A DNA stretch of 64,000 bases from positions 1 through 64,000 of the forward strand of contig CAJPFH010000025.1 of assembly GCA_905339165.1 (NCBI GenBank), given 5' to 3'. The position numbers and the translations under genes are program-made. The notes under the pieces are model-generated. The model had not been told where the DNA came from. It ran no database searches and was given only the letters and a program-made list of their open reading frames with translations. This DNA is from Flavobacteriales bacterium (GTDB lineage Bacteria > Bacteroidota > Bacteroidia > Flavobacteriales_E > Vicingaceae). This document shows positions 9,125 to 17,834 of this stretch, piece by piece (the stretch's first letter is position 1; the number at the start of each line of letters is the position of its first letter).

Positions 9125-10225
9125 CTAGTTTTTTGTTTTTTCTATATATACCGATGTAGATGGAAATGCAAAACTGCTATTATTTTTTTCAACAATTTCC
9201 ATTATTTTAAAATTTATTTCTTCTCTTATGTTTAAATAGGTTGGCCAGTCCATGGTGTCTATAAAATAGTTTACAAGTATATCAAGAGAACTGCTGCCAA
9301 ATGCGTGAAATTTTACCACCCCTTCCTGATTAGTATGAGGGTGTTCGTCTATATATTTCTGAATTTCAGTTACTATGTTTTTTATTTGTGAAGCAGAGGT
9401 AGAGTAGGTTACTCCAATATTGAAATTTACTCTGCGAAAGGTTCGGAGAGTTAAATTATCAAGCTCAGAATCAATCATTTTTTTATTGGGAATAGTAACA
9501 AAACTTTTTTCTAATGTTCTTAGTCGAGTGCTTCTTAATCCCACCTTTTCTACAACACCTGTAATTCCGTTTACATTCACTAAGTCGCCCACCGTAAAGG
9601 GCTTGTCCATAAAGATGGTAAAAGATCCGAGTAAATTTTCCAAAGTTTCTTTTGATGCCATTGCGATGGCTAAACCTCCAATACCTAAGCCGGCAACCAA
9701 CGAACCTACATTGATATTAAAAACAGTACTAAGGAGCACCAGTAAGCCGAAAAGAGCAACTATTACTTTTGCAATGTCTTTAGCAAAAGGTATCAACTGG
9801 TCATCCTGCTTCGATTCAGTTTTTTCGGCTTTTTTCATTAGTACTAAACCAAGACAATCAATCAATCTTGTGGAAATACGAATGATAGAAATACCCAATA
9901 AGAGCTGATATAGAGTATGAATAATTTTTTTTAATCCGAATTTTTCTACTGGAGCTAAATTCCATTCACTCGGAAAATTAATGTGAGAGGAGGCTATAAA
10001 AAGAAACAGTACAAAAATAAAAACACGTATGGGTTTACCCAGTAAATCAACAAATTGTTGTGGGTTAATTTCAGAAGTATGTTTTCTAAATATGCGGTGA
10101 ACTAATTTGCTCAGAATTTTAGAAAGGTATCTTTGAAAAAGGAGAGAAAATACAATCCAGCCTACAAACCAGCAATAATCTTCAATTGAATTGCCGAAAT
10201 AAACGTTATTTAATACTTCTTTCAT
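9125..10225 (-). CDS. MscS-family mechanosensitive ion channel
   Basis: A 366-residue inner-membrane protein with four or more hydrophobic N-terminal helices. The pore helix region is VGSLVAGLGIGGLAIAMASK (about 173-192), with the Gly/Ala packing of MscS TM3. The MscS beta domain follows, with FTVGDLVNVNGITGVVEKVG and RTLEKSFVTIPNKK. It opens under membrane tension to release solutes during osmotic downshock. It adjoins the dehydrogenase gene at 10226 with no gap and is followed by nhaD 4 bases later, so gdh-like, mscS and nhaD may share a transcript. Confidence 0.9.
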   Translation of the reverse strand: MKEVLNNVYFGNSIEDYCWFVGWIVFSLLFQRYLSKILSKLVHRIFRKHTSEINPQQFVDLLGKPIRVFIFVLFLFIASSHINFPSEWNLAPVEKFGLKKIIHTLYQLLLGISIIRISTRLIDCLGLVLMKKAEKTESKQDDQLIPFAKDIAKVIVALFGLLVLLSTVFNINVGSLVAGLGIGGLAIAMASKETLENLLGSFTIFMDKPFTVGDLVNVNGITGVVEKVGLRSTRLRTLEKSFVTIPNKKMIDSELDNLTLRTFRRVNFNIGVTYSTSASQIKNIVTEIQKYIDEHPHTNQEGVVKFHAFGSSSLDILVNYFIDTMDWPTYLNIREEINFKIMEIVEKNNSSFAFPSTSVYIEKTKN

Positions 10226-11455
10226 TTATTTGGTAAGTTGCTCTAAAGCAATAGAAAATGCTGTTTTTGAAATATTTGTTTTATCAGAATTTAAATCGTG
10301 TACTTTTTTTAGTGCGTAGTAAATAGTGTTAGATACATCGTTGAAAATAGATGCGTCAGATAAGTCTACGTGGTTTTGCATCATATAGGCAAATACGCGA
10401 GCCATGCCGCAATTTGCAATAAAATCTGGAATTACGCTAACGGCTGAATCGGCATATTCGGATATAGGGCCATAAAAAATTTCGTGGTCGGCAAAAGGAA
10501 CATTGGCTCCGCAAGAAATTACCTCCATTCCTGCATTTTTGAGGGAATCAATATGGTCTTGCGTAATTAATCTGGAGGCGGCTGCCGGAATAAATATCTC
10601 TGCTCCTATACTCCATATTTTTTTATTTATTTCTTCCGAAGGAATAAGGTTGGAGGCGATTAATTCATTCTTGTTTTTTGTATTAAAGAGTGTTTTTATT
10701 TCTTCAAAACTAAAACCATTCGAATTAATTAGGCCTCCGTTTCGGTCAATAATACCCACAATTTTTACATCGTATTGGGCTAGGTAGTATGCTGCTGCAG
10801 AGGCTACATTTCCCCAGCCTTGAATGATTGCTTTTTTTTCTTTGATATTTTTCCCGTAAAGGGAGTAATAGTGTTTTACTGCTTCCGCAACACCGTAACC
10901 GGTAATCATATCGGCCACTACATACTTCCTTTTTAAATCAGGCGAAAAATAAGAGTCTTCTATTATTTTGGAAACACCCATTCTTAGCTGGCCTATTTTG
11001 GTAACCTTTTCAATTTCGCTAGGTTTAAAATGTCCTGTTAGTACGCCTTCCTGAGGATGCCAAATGTTGTATGCTTCCGTTATTGGAATTACTTCGTGTA
11101 TTTCGTCAACATTTAAATCGCCTCCTGTACCGTAATAATTTTTTAGCAGGGGTTTTACAGCTTTAAACCATCTTTCTAATACGCCTTTTTTACGTGGGTC
11201 GTTAGGGTCGAAATTTATACCTGATTTTGCCCCTCCAATGGCAGGCCCGGAAACCGAGAATTTTATTTCCATTGTTTTAGCCAGGGAAATTACTTCGTGC
11301 TTGTCTAATCCTTTTCGCATTCGTGTACCACCACCTGCAGCTCCGCCTCTGAGAGAGTTTATTACAACCCAGCCGATTGCTTCGGTTTCTGCATCGTGCC
11401 ATTCAAATACAATCTCCGGATTTCGTTCTTCAAATTTCTTGAGTAGATTTTTCAT
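10226..11455 (-). CDS. Glu/Leu/Phe/Val dehydrogenase family protein
   Basis: A 409-residue NAD(P)-dependent amino-acid dehydrogenase that deaminates an amino acid to its 2-oxo acid. The N-terminal catalytic domain has SLRGGAAGGGTRMRKGL (about 34-50) and PAIGGAKSGINFDP, with the conserved lysine at about 77. The Rossmann part has AIIQGWGNVASAAAYYLAQ and IDRNGG, and later NCGMARVFAYMM. Substrate choice within the family cannot be read from sequence; glutamate dehydrogenase is likely. A TATATTTG promoter box lies 18 bases before the ATG at 11455. The gene heads the run that includes mscS and nhaD. Confidence 0.87.
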   Translation of the reverse strand: MKNLLKKFEERNPEIVFEWHDAETEAIGWVVINSLRGGAAGGGTRMRKGLDKHEVISLAKTMEIKFSVSGPAIGGAKSGINFDPNDPRKKGVLERWFKAVKPLLKNYYGTGGDLNVDEIHEVIPITEAYNIWHPQEGVLTGHFKPSEIEKVTKIGQLRMGVSKIIEDSYFSPDLKRKYVVADMITGYGVAEAVKHYYSLYGKNIKEKKAIIQGWGNVASAAAYYLAQYDVKIVGIIDRNGGLINSNGFSFEEIKTLFNTKNKNELIASNLIPSEEINKKIWSIGAEIFIPAAASRLITQDHIDSLKNAGMEVISCGANVPFADHEIFYGPISEYADSAVSVIPDFIANCGMARVFAYMMQNHVDLSDASIFNDVSNTIYYALKKVHDLNSDKTNISKTAFSIALEQLTK

Positions 11456-11472
11456 ATCTTTTTTAGGGTGGG

Positions 11473-11480
11473 CAAATATA
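11473..11480 (-). promoter_or_regulatory. -7 promoter box upstream of the amino-acid dehydrogenase
   Basis: The minus strand reads TATATTTG at 11480-11473, an exact fit to TAnnTTTG. No TTTG element was seen at the usual upstream distance. Transcription would start near 11469, leaving a leader of about 14 bases. Confidence 0.45.
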
Positions 11481-11522
11481 AATATTTATGAGAGGGTTTA
11501 ATAAATTATTGAAACTATTGTG

Positions 11523-12593
11523 TTACATGCCATAGACAAGGCCTGCACTATGATTTTTTAGGCTTCCTGTTACGCTCGATAAGATATTGATTTTGTTTTC
11601 AACCTTTAATACTCCTAAGAATGCAAAAATCATCGCTTCCTTATAATCTATGAGTAAGTGATTTGGAATAATGATTTTTGTGTTGGTTTTTTCTTTTATT
11701 AATTCTATTAAAAAGATGTTTTTTGCGCCTCCACCTGTAATGAGAACTTCTCCGTTTTTTAAATGATTGGAAATTTGAATAGAAATATGTTCGTACAAGG
11801 TTCTAAGTACATGGTGTGTTTGTTTATGATATTTTTTGATTAGGGGAAAGATGAAGTGTTCAATATCTTCGCGGGCTAACGATTTTGGATATTTTTGCTG
11901 GTAATAGCTTAACAGATTAAGTGAGTGAAGCAAGGAGGGGATAATTTTGCCCTTTCTGCCTTCTTTTCCATCTTTGTCAAATTCTTTACCCAAACTATTT
12001 ATTACATGGTTTAATAACATATTTGCTGCACAAATATCATAAGCTATTCTTTTGCCGTTTTTCTTAAACGAAATATTTGCAATTCCTCCAATGTTTAAGC
12101 AGTATTTATAGTTGCCAAAGAGGAGTTCATCGCCTATAGGTACTAAGGGGGCTCCTTGCCCTCCTAAAGCAATATCTTGACTGCGGAAATCGCAAATAAC
12201 CGGCCGCTTTGCGGCCGCATATATGCATGCCCCATGGCCTATTTGTAACGTAAATTTACGAGTGGGCTGATGAAAAATGGTGTGCCCGTGTGAAGAGATA
12301 AAATCCGCCTTTTTTTTTCGGGCATAGAGAAAATTGGCTACCATTTTTCCTATAAAAAAACCATATTCAGAATGTGTACTTAATAGTTCTTCACTTTCTT
12401 TTTTACACAAGTCGGCTAATTTTTTTTTCCAGTATTTCGGATAGGGTCTCGTAGTAGCATCTATTATTTTATAATTCCATTTTTTATTTTCATTTTTAAA
12501 TTCGCAGAGAGCAATGTCTAGTCCATCTAAGGAAGTTCCCGACATTACTCCAACTATTTTATAGCTTTTATGTTTGTTTATATAACTCGGCAT
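11523..12593 (-). CDS. anmK: Anhydro-N-acetylmuramic acid kinase
   Basis: A 356-residue cytoplasmic enzyme that phosphorylates and hydrolyses 1,6-anhydro-MurNAc to MurNAc-6-phosphate during peptidoglycan recycling. GVMSGTSLDGLDIALCEF at about 15-32 is the family signature, and SSHGHTIFHQP, ICDFRSQDIALGGQGAPL and LNIGGIANIS are further conserved blocks, with ITGGGAKN in the C-terminal ATP lobe. An ATG 36 bases upstream (12629) keeps the frame, but the ATG at 12593 gives the usual short N-terminus. It also leaves the strong plus-strand promoter at 12593-12623 outside the coding sequence. The gene is divergent from the acyl-CoA dehydrogenase. Confidence 0.9.
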   Translation of the reverse strand: MPSYINKHKSYKIVGVMSGTSLDGLDIALCEFKNENKKWNYKIIDATTRPYPKYWKKKLADLCKKESEELLSTHSEYGFFIGKMVANFLYARKKKADFISSHGHTIFHQPTRKFTLQIGHGACIYAAAKRPVICDFRSQDIALGGQGAPLVPIGDELLFGNYKYCLNIGGIANISFKKNGKRIAYDICAANMLLNHVINSLGKEFDKDGKEGRKGKIIPSLLHSLNLLSYYQQKYPKSLAREDIEHFIFPLIKKYHKQTHHVLRTLYEHISIQISNHLKNGEVLITGGGAKNIFLIELIKEKTNTKIIIPNHLLIDYKEAMIFAFLGVLKVENKINILSSVTGSLKNHSAGLVYGM

Positions 12594-12623
12594 TTGCAAA
12601 ATGTTATTTATGGGGTATATTTG
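12593..12623 (+). promoter_or_regulatory. Consensus Bacteroidota promoter for acyl-CoA dehydrogenase
   Basis: TTTG (12593-12596) and TATATTTG (12616-12623) are spaced by exactly 19 bases, a full match to the TTTG/N19/TAnnTTTG consensus. The expected start is near 12627, giving a leader of about 39 bases before the ATG at 12666. Confidence 0.75.
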
Positions 12624-12665
12624 TTGCACCTCAAATTAACGATATAATATTTTAAATTATAAAAA

Positions 12666-13805
12666 ATGAATATTGAATTTACCGAAGAGCAATTAGCCGT
12701 TAGAGATGCTGCTAGAGATTTCGCACAAAATATACTTAAGCCTGGGGTTATAGAAAGAGACGAGCAGCAGCGTTTTCCAAAAGAAGAAATAAAGCAACTG
12801 GGAGAACTTGGATTTTTAGGTATGATGGTTAACCCTAAATACGGAGGAGGAGGAATGGATACCATCTCGTATGTATTAGCAATGGAAGAAATATCGAAGA
12901 TTGATGCCTCTGTTTCTGTTTGTATGTCGGTAAATAACTCCTTGTATTGCTGGGGTATTGATAAGTTTGGTACAGAAGAACAAAAGCAAAAATACTTGGT
13001 GCCGGCTGCAAAGGGAGAGGTTATTGGGGCATTCTGTTTATCGGAACCGGAAGCGGGCTCTGATGCTACTTCTCAGCGTACCACAGCAATAGATATGGGA
13101 GACTATTATTTGCTGAATGGTACAAAAAACTGGATAACAAATGGAGGATCGGCCTCTTATTACATTGTAATAGCTCAAACCTATCCGGAAAAAAAGCATA
13201 AGGGTATAAATGCTTTTATAGTAGAAAAGGGAATGGATGGTTTTGTTGTAGGGGCAAAAGAAAATAAATTAGGTATCAGGGCATCGGATACGCACACTCT
13301 TCTTTTTAACGATGTAAAAGTGCCAAAAGCGAACAGAATAGGGGAAGATGGATTTGGATTTACTTTTGCCATGAAAGTGCTTTCGGGGGGAAGAATTGGC
13401 ATTGCTTCTCAAGCCTTAGGAATAGCTTCGGGAGCCTATGAATTGGCTTTAGCCTATTCAAAAGAGCGGAAAGCTTTTGGAAAGCCTATATGCGAACATC
13501 AGGCTATTGCTTTCAAACTGGCCGATATGGCTACAAATATTGAAGCCGCTCGCTTATTATGTTTAAAAGCAGCATGGCAAAAGGATATGGGATTAAATTT
13601 TGACCAGTCGAGTGCTATGGCCAAATTGTTTGCCTCTAAAGTTGCGATGGATACTGCTGTAGAAGCGGTACAAATTCACGGTGGATATGGTTTTGTAAAA
13701 GAGTATCATGTAGAGCGTTTAATGCGAGATGCAAAAATTACTCAGATTTATGAGGGCACAAGTGAGGTTCAGAAAATTGTAATATCTCGATCCGTACTTC
13801 AGTAA
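12666..13805 (+). CDS. Acyl-CoA dehydrogenase (short-chain/butyryl type)
   Basis: A 379-residue FAD enzyme that introduces the alpha,beta double bond into acyl-CoA during fatty-acid or amino-acid breakdown, passing electrons to ETF. It has CLSEPEAGSDATSQRTTA (about 137-154) and NGTKNWITNGG (about 152-162), which bind FAD and substrate. HGGYGFVKEYHVERLMRDAK precedes ITQIYEGTSEVQ. Glu363 in IYEGTSE is at the catalytic-base position of short-chain and butyryl-CoA dehydrogenases. The length is typical. A consensus promoter lies upstream. The gene is convergent with murF, their stop codons only 2 bases apart. Confidence 0.93.
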   Translation: MNIEFTEEQLAVRDAARDFAQNILKPGVIERDEQQRFPKEEIKQLGELGFLGMMVNPKYGGGGMDTISYVLAMEEISKIDASVSVCMSVNNSLYCWGIDKFGTEEQKQKYLVPAAKGEVIGAFCLSEPEAGSDATSQRTTAIDMGDYYLLNGTKNWITNGGSASYYIVIAQTYPEKKHKGINAFIVEKGMDGFVVGAKENKLGIRASDTHTLLFNDVKVPKANRIGEDGFGFTFAMKVLSGGRIGIASQALGIASGAYELALAYSKERKAFGKPICEHQAIAFKLADMATNIEAARLLCLKAAWQKDMGLNFDQSSAMAKLFASKVAMDTAVEAVQIHGGYGFVKEYHVERLMRDAKITQIYEGTSEVQKIVISRSVLQ

Positions 13806-13807
13806 TT

Positions 13808-15094
13808 TCAGAGATACTCCAAAATATTTTCGAGTTTTATCCCTCTAGAACCTTTGATCAGTATTGAGTACTTGTCATTTTGTTTGCTCAGGTATGTGCC
13901 GGCCTCTTTGTAATCTTTAAAATGTAAGTAAGGCCTAGTGTTAATAGAACCAAAAATACTGCCCACCAGAATCGCATTATTCAATCCTACTTCTTGCAGT
14001 AGTTGTATAATGTGTTGGTGTTCGCTTATACTCTCGTTACCCAACTCAAGCATATCGCCTAAAACACAAAGTTTGTTTTTGGTATTTAGTTTGCCGAAAC
14101 TTACAATAGCTTCTTTCATACTGCTCGGGTTGGCATTATATGCATCTAGTATAATTGTATGATTATTTTTTTCTATAATCTGAGAACGATTGTTGTTGGG
14201 AATATATTCTTCTAACGCTCCGTTTATTTGGGTATTTTCCAAATTGAAATAAAGACCAATACAAATAGCAGCCATTATATTGTGAAAGTTATATGTGCCA
14301 TAAAGGTTAGTTTTTGTAATATTAGATGCCCCATTGTATTGCCACTCTATTTTCAGAAAAGGAAAATCTTCTATGATTTTTCCCGTACAGTAGGCATCAG
14401 AACTAGTTCCGTAGCTTATTTTTTCTAGCTCTTTAGCATGAGTATTCAATAACTCATCATTTGCGTTTATAAAAACTTTACCATTAACTTCTTTTAAAAA
14501 GCGGTATAATTCGGTTTTTGTTTTTATTACTCCTTCTAAATTTCCGAATCCTTCCAGATGGGCCTTTCCTATATTTGTAATAATACCAAAAGTAGGTTGT
14601 GCTATCCGGCATAAAAAATCTATTTCATTTGGGTGATTGGCTCCCATTTCTATAATAGCGATTTCATCTTTAGGTAAGATGGAAAGAATGGTAAGAGGTA
14701 CTCCGATATGATTATTTAGATTTCCTTTTGTAGATAGTGTTTTGTATTTCTTGGATAAAACTATTTGAATCAGTTCTTTTGTTGTTGTTTTGCCATTGCT
14801 TCCGGTAATTCCAATAATTGGAATACTTAATTTCTTGCGATGAAAAAGAGCTAAATCCTGAAGGCATTTCAGTACATCTTCAACCAAAATAATATTTTCA
14901 GAGGTTTTATAGGAAATTTCGTCAACTATTGAATAGTTGGCACCCTTCAACAGAGCATCTTCTGCAAAAGCATTTCCGTTAAAATTTTCACCTTTTAAAG
15001 CAAAGAAGATGGAATTGGAAAGAATGTTTCTTGTATCGGTGGATATCCTTTGGTTTACCGAAATAAATAAGTCGTAGATTTCTTCAATACTCAT
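13808..15094 (-). CDS. murF: UDP-MurNAc-tripeptide--D-alanyl-D-alanine ligase
   Basis: A 428-residue cytoplasmic Mur ligase that joins D-Ala-D-Ala to the UDP-MurNAc-tripeptide in peptidoglycan synthesis. The ATP loop GITGSNGKTTTKELI lies at about 95-109. NNHIGVPLTIL, IIEMGANHPNEIDFL and ITNIGKAHLEGFG follow, all diagnostic of MurF, and the C-terminal domain has LDAYNANPSSMKEAI and LGDMLELG. The length is normal. A terminator at 15105-15134 separates it from gldJ upstream, so it probably has its own promoter. The gldJ-murF neighbourhood is familiar from flavobacteria. Confidence 0.95.
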   Translation of the reverse strand: MSIEEIYDLFISVNQRISTDTRNILSNSIFFALKGENFNGNAFAEDALLKGANYSIVDEISYKTSENIILVEDVLKCLQDLALFHRKKLSIPIIGITGSNGKTTTKELIQIVLSKKYKTLSTKGNLNNHIGVPLTILSILPKDEIAIIEMGANHPNEIDFLCRIAQPTFGIITNIGKAHLEGFGNLEGVIKTKTELYRFLKEVNGKVFINANDELLNTHAKELEKISYGTSSDAYCTGKIIEDFPFLKIEWQYNGASNITKTNLYGTYNFHNIMAAICIGLYFNLENTQINGALEEYIPNNNRSQIIEKNNHTIILDAYNANPSSMKEAIVSFGKLNTKNKLCVLGDMLELGNESISEHQHIIQLLQEVGLNNAILVGSIFGSINTRPYLHFKDYKEAGTYLSKQNDKYSILIKGSRGIKLENILEYL

Positions 15095-15104
15095 AAAAAC
15101 GAAA

Positions 15105-15134
15105 TAAAAAAAGCCTCTGAGTGAGGCTTTTTTT
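15105..15134 (-). terminator. Bidirectional terminator downstream of gldJ
   Basis: AGCCTC (15112-15117), loop TGAGT, GAGGCT (15123-15128), with an A-rich left flank and a T-rich right flank. It follows the gldJ stop codon (15143) and precedes the murF start (15094) on the minus strand. Confidence 0.88.
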
Positions 15135-15142
15135 AATAAGAT

Positions 15143-16651
15143 TTAACGTCTTCCTAAGCCAATGGGGCTTCCCACTCTTGTCATTGCACAACGAAACCCA
15201 ATATCTGAAGTGCTTTGGTCTTCGTCTAGATACCTTCGTGTACCAGGAGCTAGCCAATAAGCTCGGTCTTTCCAAGAACCTCCTTTGTACACTTTTGTGC
15301 GGTTACTTATCAAGGTGTTAAAGTTTCCATCGCCTTCGCTGGGATTATGGTACATTGCTCTGTTCGCAATTTCGGCAAAGTTGTCTGCACTTTCATAAAA
15401 GATGCTAGACTCTCTGTCTCCGTCTAAATAGTTAATATTATCTGATTGTCTGTAATTTCTTCTTTGGGCTAAATTATCTAACTCGGGGGTTACATCTCTG
15501 TAAATTATTTTTCCTAAGCTATCTTTTTCAGCAATGGCACCATCTTCATCTAACAATTTAGTTTGGAAAACATTTCCTCTAAAAGGGCGGAAGTCATCAT
15601 TGTCTTCTAAAGATAGAGGGCGGTAAGTATCCATAACCCATTCAGAGACGTTTCCCGCCATATTGTATAATCCATAATCATTAGGCCAATAGGAAAATAC
15701 TGGGGTTGTAACATCTCCGGCATCATTTAATTTTCCGGCTACGCCCATATTGTCGCCACGGTCTCGTTTAAAATTGGCTAAAATTTGTCCCATGTATTTA
15801 TTGTCGGCATTTCTTACAGCATGTCCTGTCCAAGGATACAACTTGCGTTCGGTAATCAATTCTGCGGTTGTGTTACCAATTAAACTGAAAGCGGCATATT
15901 CCCATTCGGCCTCTGTTGGTAGTCTATATTTTGGAAGTAATATACCATCTTCCATTCTTACATTTCTGTATTCATTGTTAGGGTTATAGTCGGGAAGCCC
16001 ATCAATTCTTTTTCCGCTTTCATACTGCCCAAGCATATATGCTTCAGTATTAAAGTTATCTTCGTTAATTTGGTTCGAGTTCCATTCAAATAAACCCTCG
16101 CGGATAAGAATTAACTCGTTTACCCTGTCGGTACGCCAAGCACAAAAATTGTTTGCCTGTAACCAATTTACTCCCACTACAGGATAATCTCTGTATGCGG
16201 GGTGACGTAAATAATACTCTACATAGGGTTCGTTAAAAGCTAGTTTTTCTCTCCAAACAAGCGTATCCGGTAGGGCTTGCTTAAATACCTCAGGATAATC
16301 TGCCGAGTACACTCTATTTAGCCAATACAAATATTCTAGGTAAAAGAAATTGGTTATCTCTACTTCATCCATATAAAACGAAGACACAGTAACGGTTCTT
16401 GGTATATTGTTCCATTCGTAAGTTACATCTTGTTCGGTTCTACCCATTGTAAATCTACCCCCTTCAATTAAAACCAAGCCGGGTCCGGTTTCTTGCTCTA
16501 AATAAGGGGCCTTTTGGAAGCCTCCGTTTTTAGGATCATTATAATTCCAACCAGTAGCTCCAGATCTTTCTTTTTTACAAGACGTAAAAGCGGTAGGTGC
16601 TGTTAAAAAAGCTACTAATAATAGTTTAGAAATGTTTCCTTTCAACCTCAT
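15143..16651 (-). CDS. gldJ: Gliding motility / T9SS lipoprotein GldJ
   Basis: A 502-residue outer-membrane lipoprotein. The signal peptide ends in AFTSC with the acylated cysteine at residue 25. The rest is a formylglycine-generating-enzyme-like (SUMF1) fold: GGRFTMGRTEQDV near 62-74, FYMDEVEITNFFYLEYLYWL, YLRHPAYRDYPVVGVNW, YRLPTEAEWEYAA near 240, NVSEWVMDTYRP and GFRCAMTR at the end. The early phrase GWNYNDPKNGGFQK and the WRTDRVNE segment fit GldJ better than its paralogue GldK. GldJ is a non-enzymatic part of the gliding motor track and stabilises T9SS components. The gene is 24 bases after a porP/sprF gene and ends at a terminator, so porP-gldJ is a two-gene operon, divergent from porU-porV. 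Confidence 0.92.
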   Translation of the reverse strand: MRLKGNISKLLLVAFLTAPTAFTSCKKERSGATGWNYNDPKNGGFQKAPYLEQETGPGLVLIEGGRFTMGRTEQDVTYEWNNIPRTVTVSSFYMDEVEITNFFYLEYLYWLNRVYSADYPEVFKQALPDTLVWREKLAFNEPYVEYYLRHPAYRDYPVVGVNWLQANNFCAWRTDRVNELILIREGLFEWNSNQINEDNFNTEAYMLGQYESGKRIDGLPDYNPNNEYRNVRMEDGILLPKYRLPTEAEWEYAAFSLIGNTTAELITERKLYPWTGHAVRNADNKYMGQILANFKRDRGDNMGVAGKLNDAGDVTTPVFSYWPNDYGLYNMAGNVSEWVMDTYRPLSLEDNDDFRPFRGNVFQTKLLDEDGAIAEKDSLGKIIYRDVTPELDNLAQRRNYRQSDNINYLDGDRESSIFYESADNFAEIANRAMYHNPSEGDGNFNTLISNRTKVYKGGSWKDRAYWLAPGTRRYLDEDQSTSDIGFRCAMTRVGSPIGLGRR

Positions 16652-16675
16652 AACTTTTGAATTTTTATTTTATAA

Positions 16676-17644
16676 CTAAAATGATGGACAACTTATTGTT
16701 CTGAATCTTCGTTTTTTAGGTTTACAGTCGAAATTTAAACCAACTGAAATTTCATGAGAACCTGCCGTTTTATTGGTTAGTTTAGACGTAGTTATGTCAT
16801 AACTGTATCCAAACTTAAATACATCAGCCTGAAAGCCTAGAAGCGCGATAAAAGAATCTTGGTTCCTGTACCATAAGCCTCCAACAATAGGCCCTTTGGT
16901 AAAATACATCCCGAAAAGAATTTGCTGAAAATCTTGTTGCTTTTGAAATAATAAGTTAGGCGATAAGGTGGCCGGTTCCCCTCTGCTTTCTAAAGGAATT
17001 ATAGCTCCTCCATGAAAGGTGTATTTCCTAGGTAATTTGGTAGTTGGATTTTGAATAACGGTTTCATTTGGCTGAGTAAGGTGGTGTACGGCAAATCCTG
17101 CAAAGTACCTTTCACTGTAGCCTAGAATGCCGGCAGAAAAATCAACAAAATTTCCAGGTTGAGCTCTCGGTATTTCCTGAGAGGTATAAACAAAACCCCT
17201 TCTAGGGTCAATCATATCACCAAAGGTTAATTTATCCCAATCTACCTTTTTTTGCCCCCACATTGCCTGTAAACCAAATTTCATTGAAAATCTTCTGTTT
17301 ACAGGTAAGTGATAGGAATACATTCCGCTAACATGAGTAGTGGTAAGTGTTCCGGTTCCGGCTCTATCTGTAAGTACATGTAAACCAAGTCCGCCCGCAA
17401 GAGCATCAACGTGCTGATCGTAAGAAGCACTGTAAGTTACAAAATTCCCTGAAATACCTGGCCATTGGTTGCGATAGTTAAGGTTTACCCTTGGACAACG
17501 AATGGTGCCTGCCATGGCAGGATTTAAGTATAACGGATTAGCATAAAACTGGGTAAACTCAGGGTCTTGTGCCCATACCTCAGAGGTTGTTAAAAAGCAC
17601 GAAGTGAGTGCTATTAATATAACTTTTAGTCCTTTTTTTAACAT
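16676..17644 (-). CDS. Type IX secretion system membrane protein, PorP/SprF family
   Basis: A 322-residue outer-membrane beta-barrel protein. From the ATG at 17644 it has a signal peptide (MLKKGLKVILIALTSCFL, cleaved after EVWAQ), then the PorP/SprF opening DPEFTQFYANPLYLNPAMAG, alternating strand-like segments, and a C-terminus in Cys-Pro-Ser-Phe. A start 30 bases upstream would put non-signal residues first. PorP/SprF proteins work with the T9SS, and SprF-like members assist export of type-B sorting-domain cargo. It is upstream of gldJ on the same strand, recalling the porP-gldK order of the core T9SS operon. Here the partner lipoprotein is GldJ. Confidence 0.9.
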   Translation of the reverse strand: MLKKGLKVILIALTSCFLTTSEVWAQDPEFTQFYANPLYLNPAMAGTIRCPRVNLNYRNQWPGISGNFVTYSASYDQHVDALAGGLGLHVLTDRAGTGTLTTTHVSGMYSYHLPVNRRFSMKFGLQAMWGQKKVDWDKLTFGDMIDPRRGFVYTSQEIPRAQPGNFVDFSAGILGYSERYFAGFAVHHLTQPNETVIQNPTTKLPRKYTFHGGAIIPLESRGEPATLSPNLLFQKQQDFQQILFGMYFTKGPIVGGLWYRNQDSFIALLGFQADVFKFGYSYDITTSKLTNKTAGSHEISVGLNFDCKPKKRRFRTISCPSF

Positions 17645-17708
17645 AGGTAGCCTAATTGTATGCTTCGTTGGCAAAACTGCTTTAACGAAGGTTTAATATT
17701 CAAAGTTT

Positions 17709-17716
17709 CAAATGTA
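17709..17716 (-). promoter_or_regulatory. Possible -7 box for the porP-gldJ operon
   Basis: The minus strand reads TACATTTG (17716-17709), matching TAnnTTTG. No TTTG was seen at the expected distance upstream. It would give a leader of about 60 bases. Confidence 0.35.
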
Positions 17717-17821
17717 TGAAAATATCTGTTAAGAAAAATGCAATAACTACAAAATTGTTTCGTTATAATTGTGCTTGTGTTAAGTTTCTCCATTTTCGAA
17801 TTATAACGCAATTTTATAAAA

Positions 17822-17829
17822 TATATTTG
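17822..17829 (+). promoter_or_regulatory. -7 promoter box just upstream of porU
   Basis: TATATTTG at 17822-17829 matches the -7 consensus and ends only 5 bases before the porU ATG. The expected transcription start (about 17833) would leave almost no leader. No good TTTG is seen 19 bases upstream. Confidence 0.45.
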
Positions 17830-17834
17830 TAATA

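Noticed and set aside
12608-12865. Minus-strand 85-residue frame overlapping the acyl-CoA dehydrogenase start
   Set aside because: It is antisense to a clear gene with a consensus promoter and has no recognisable domain.
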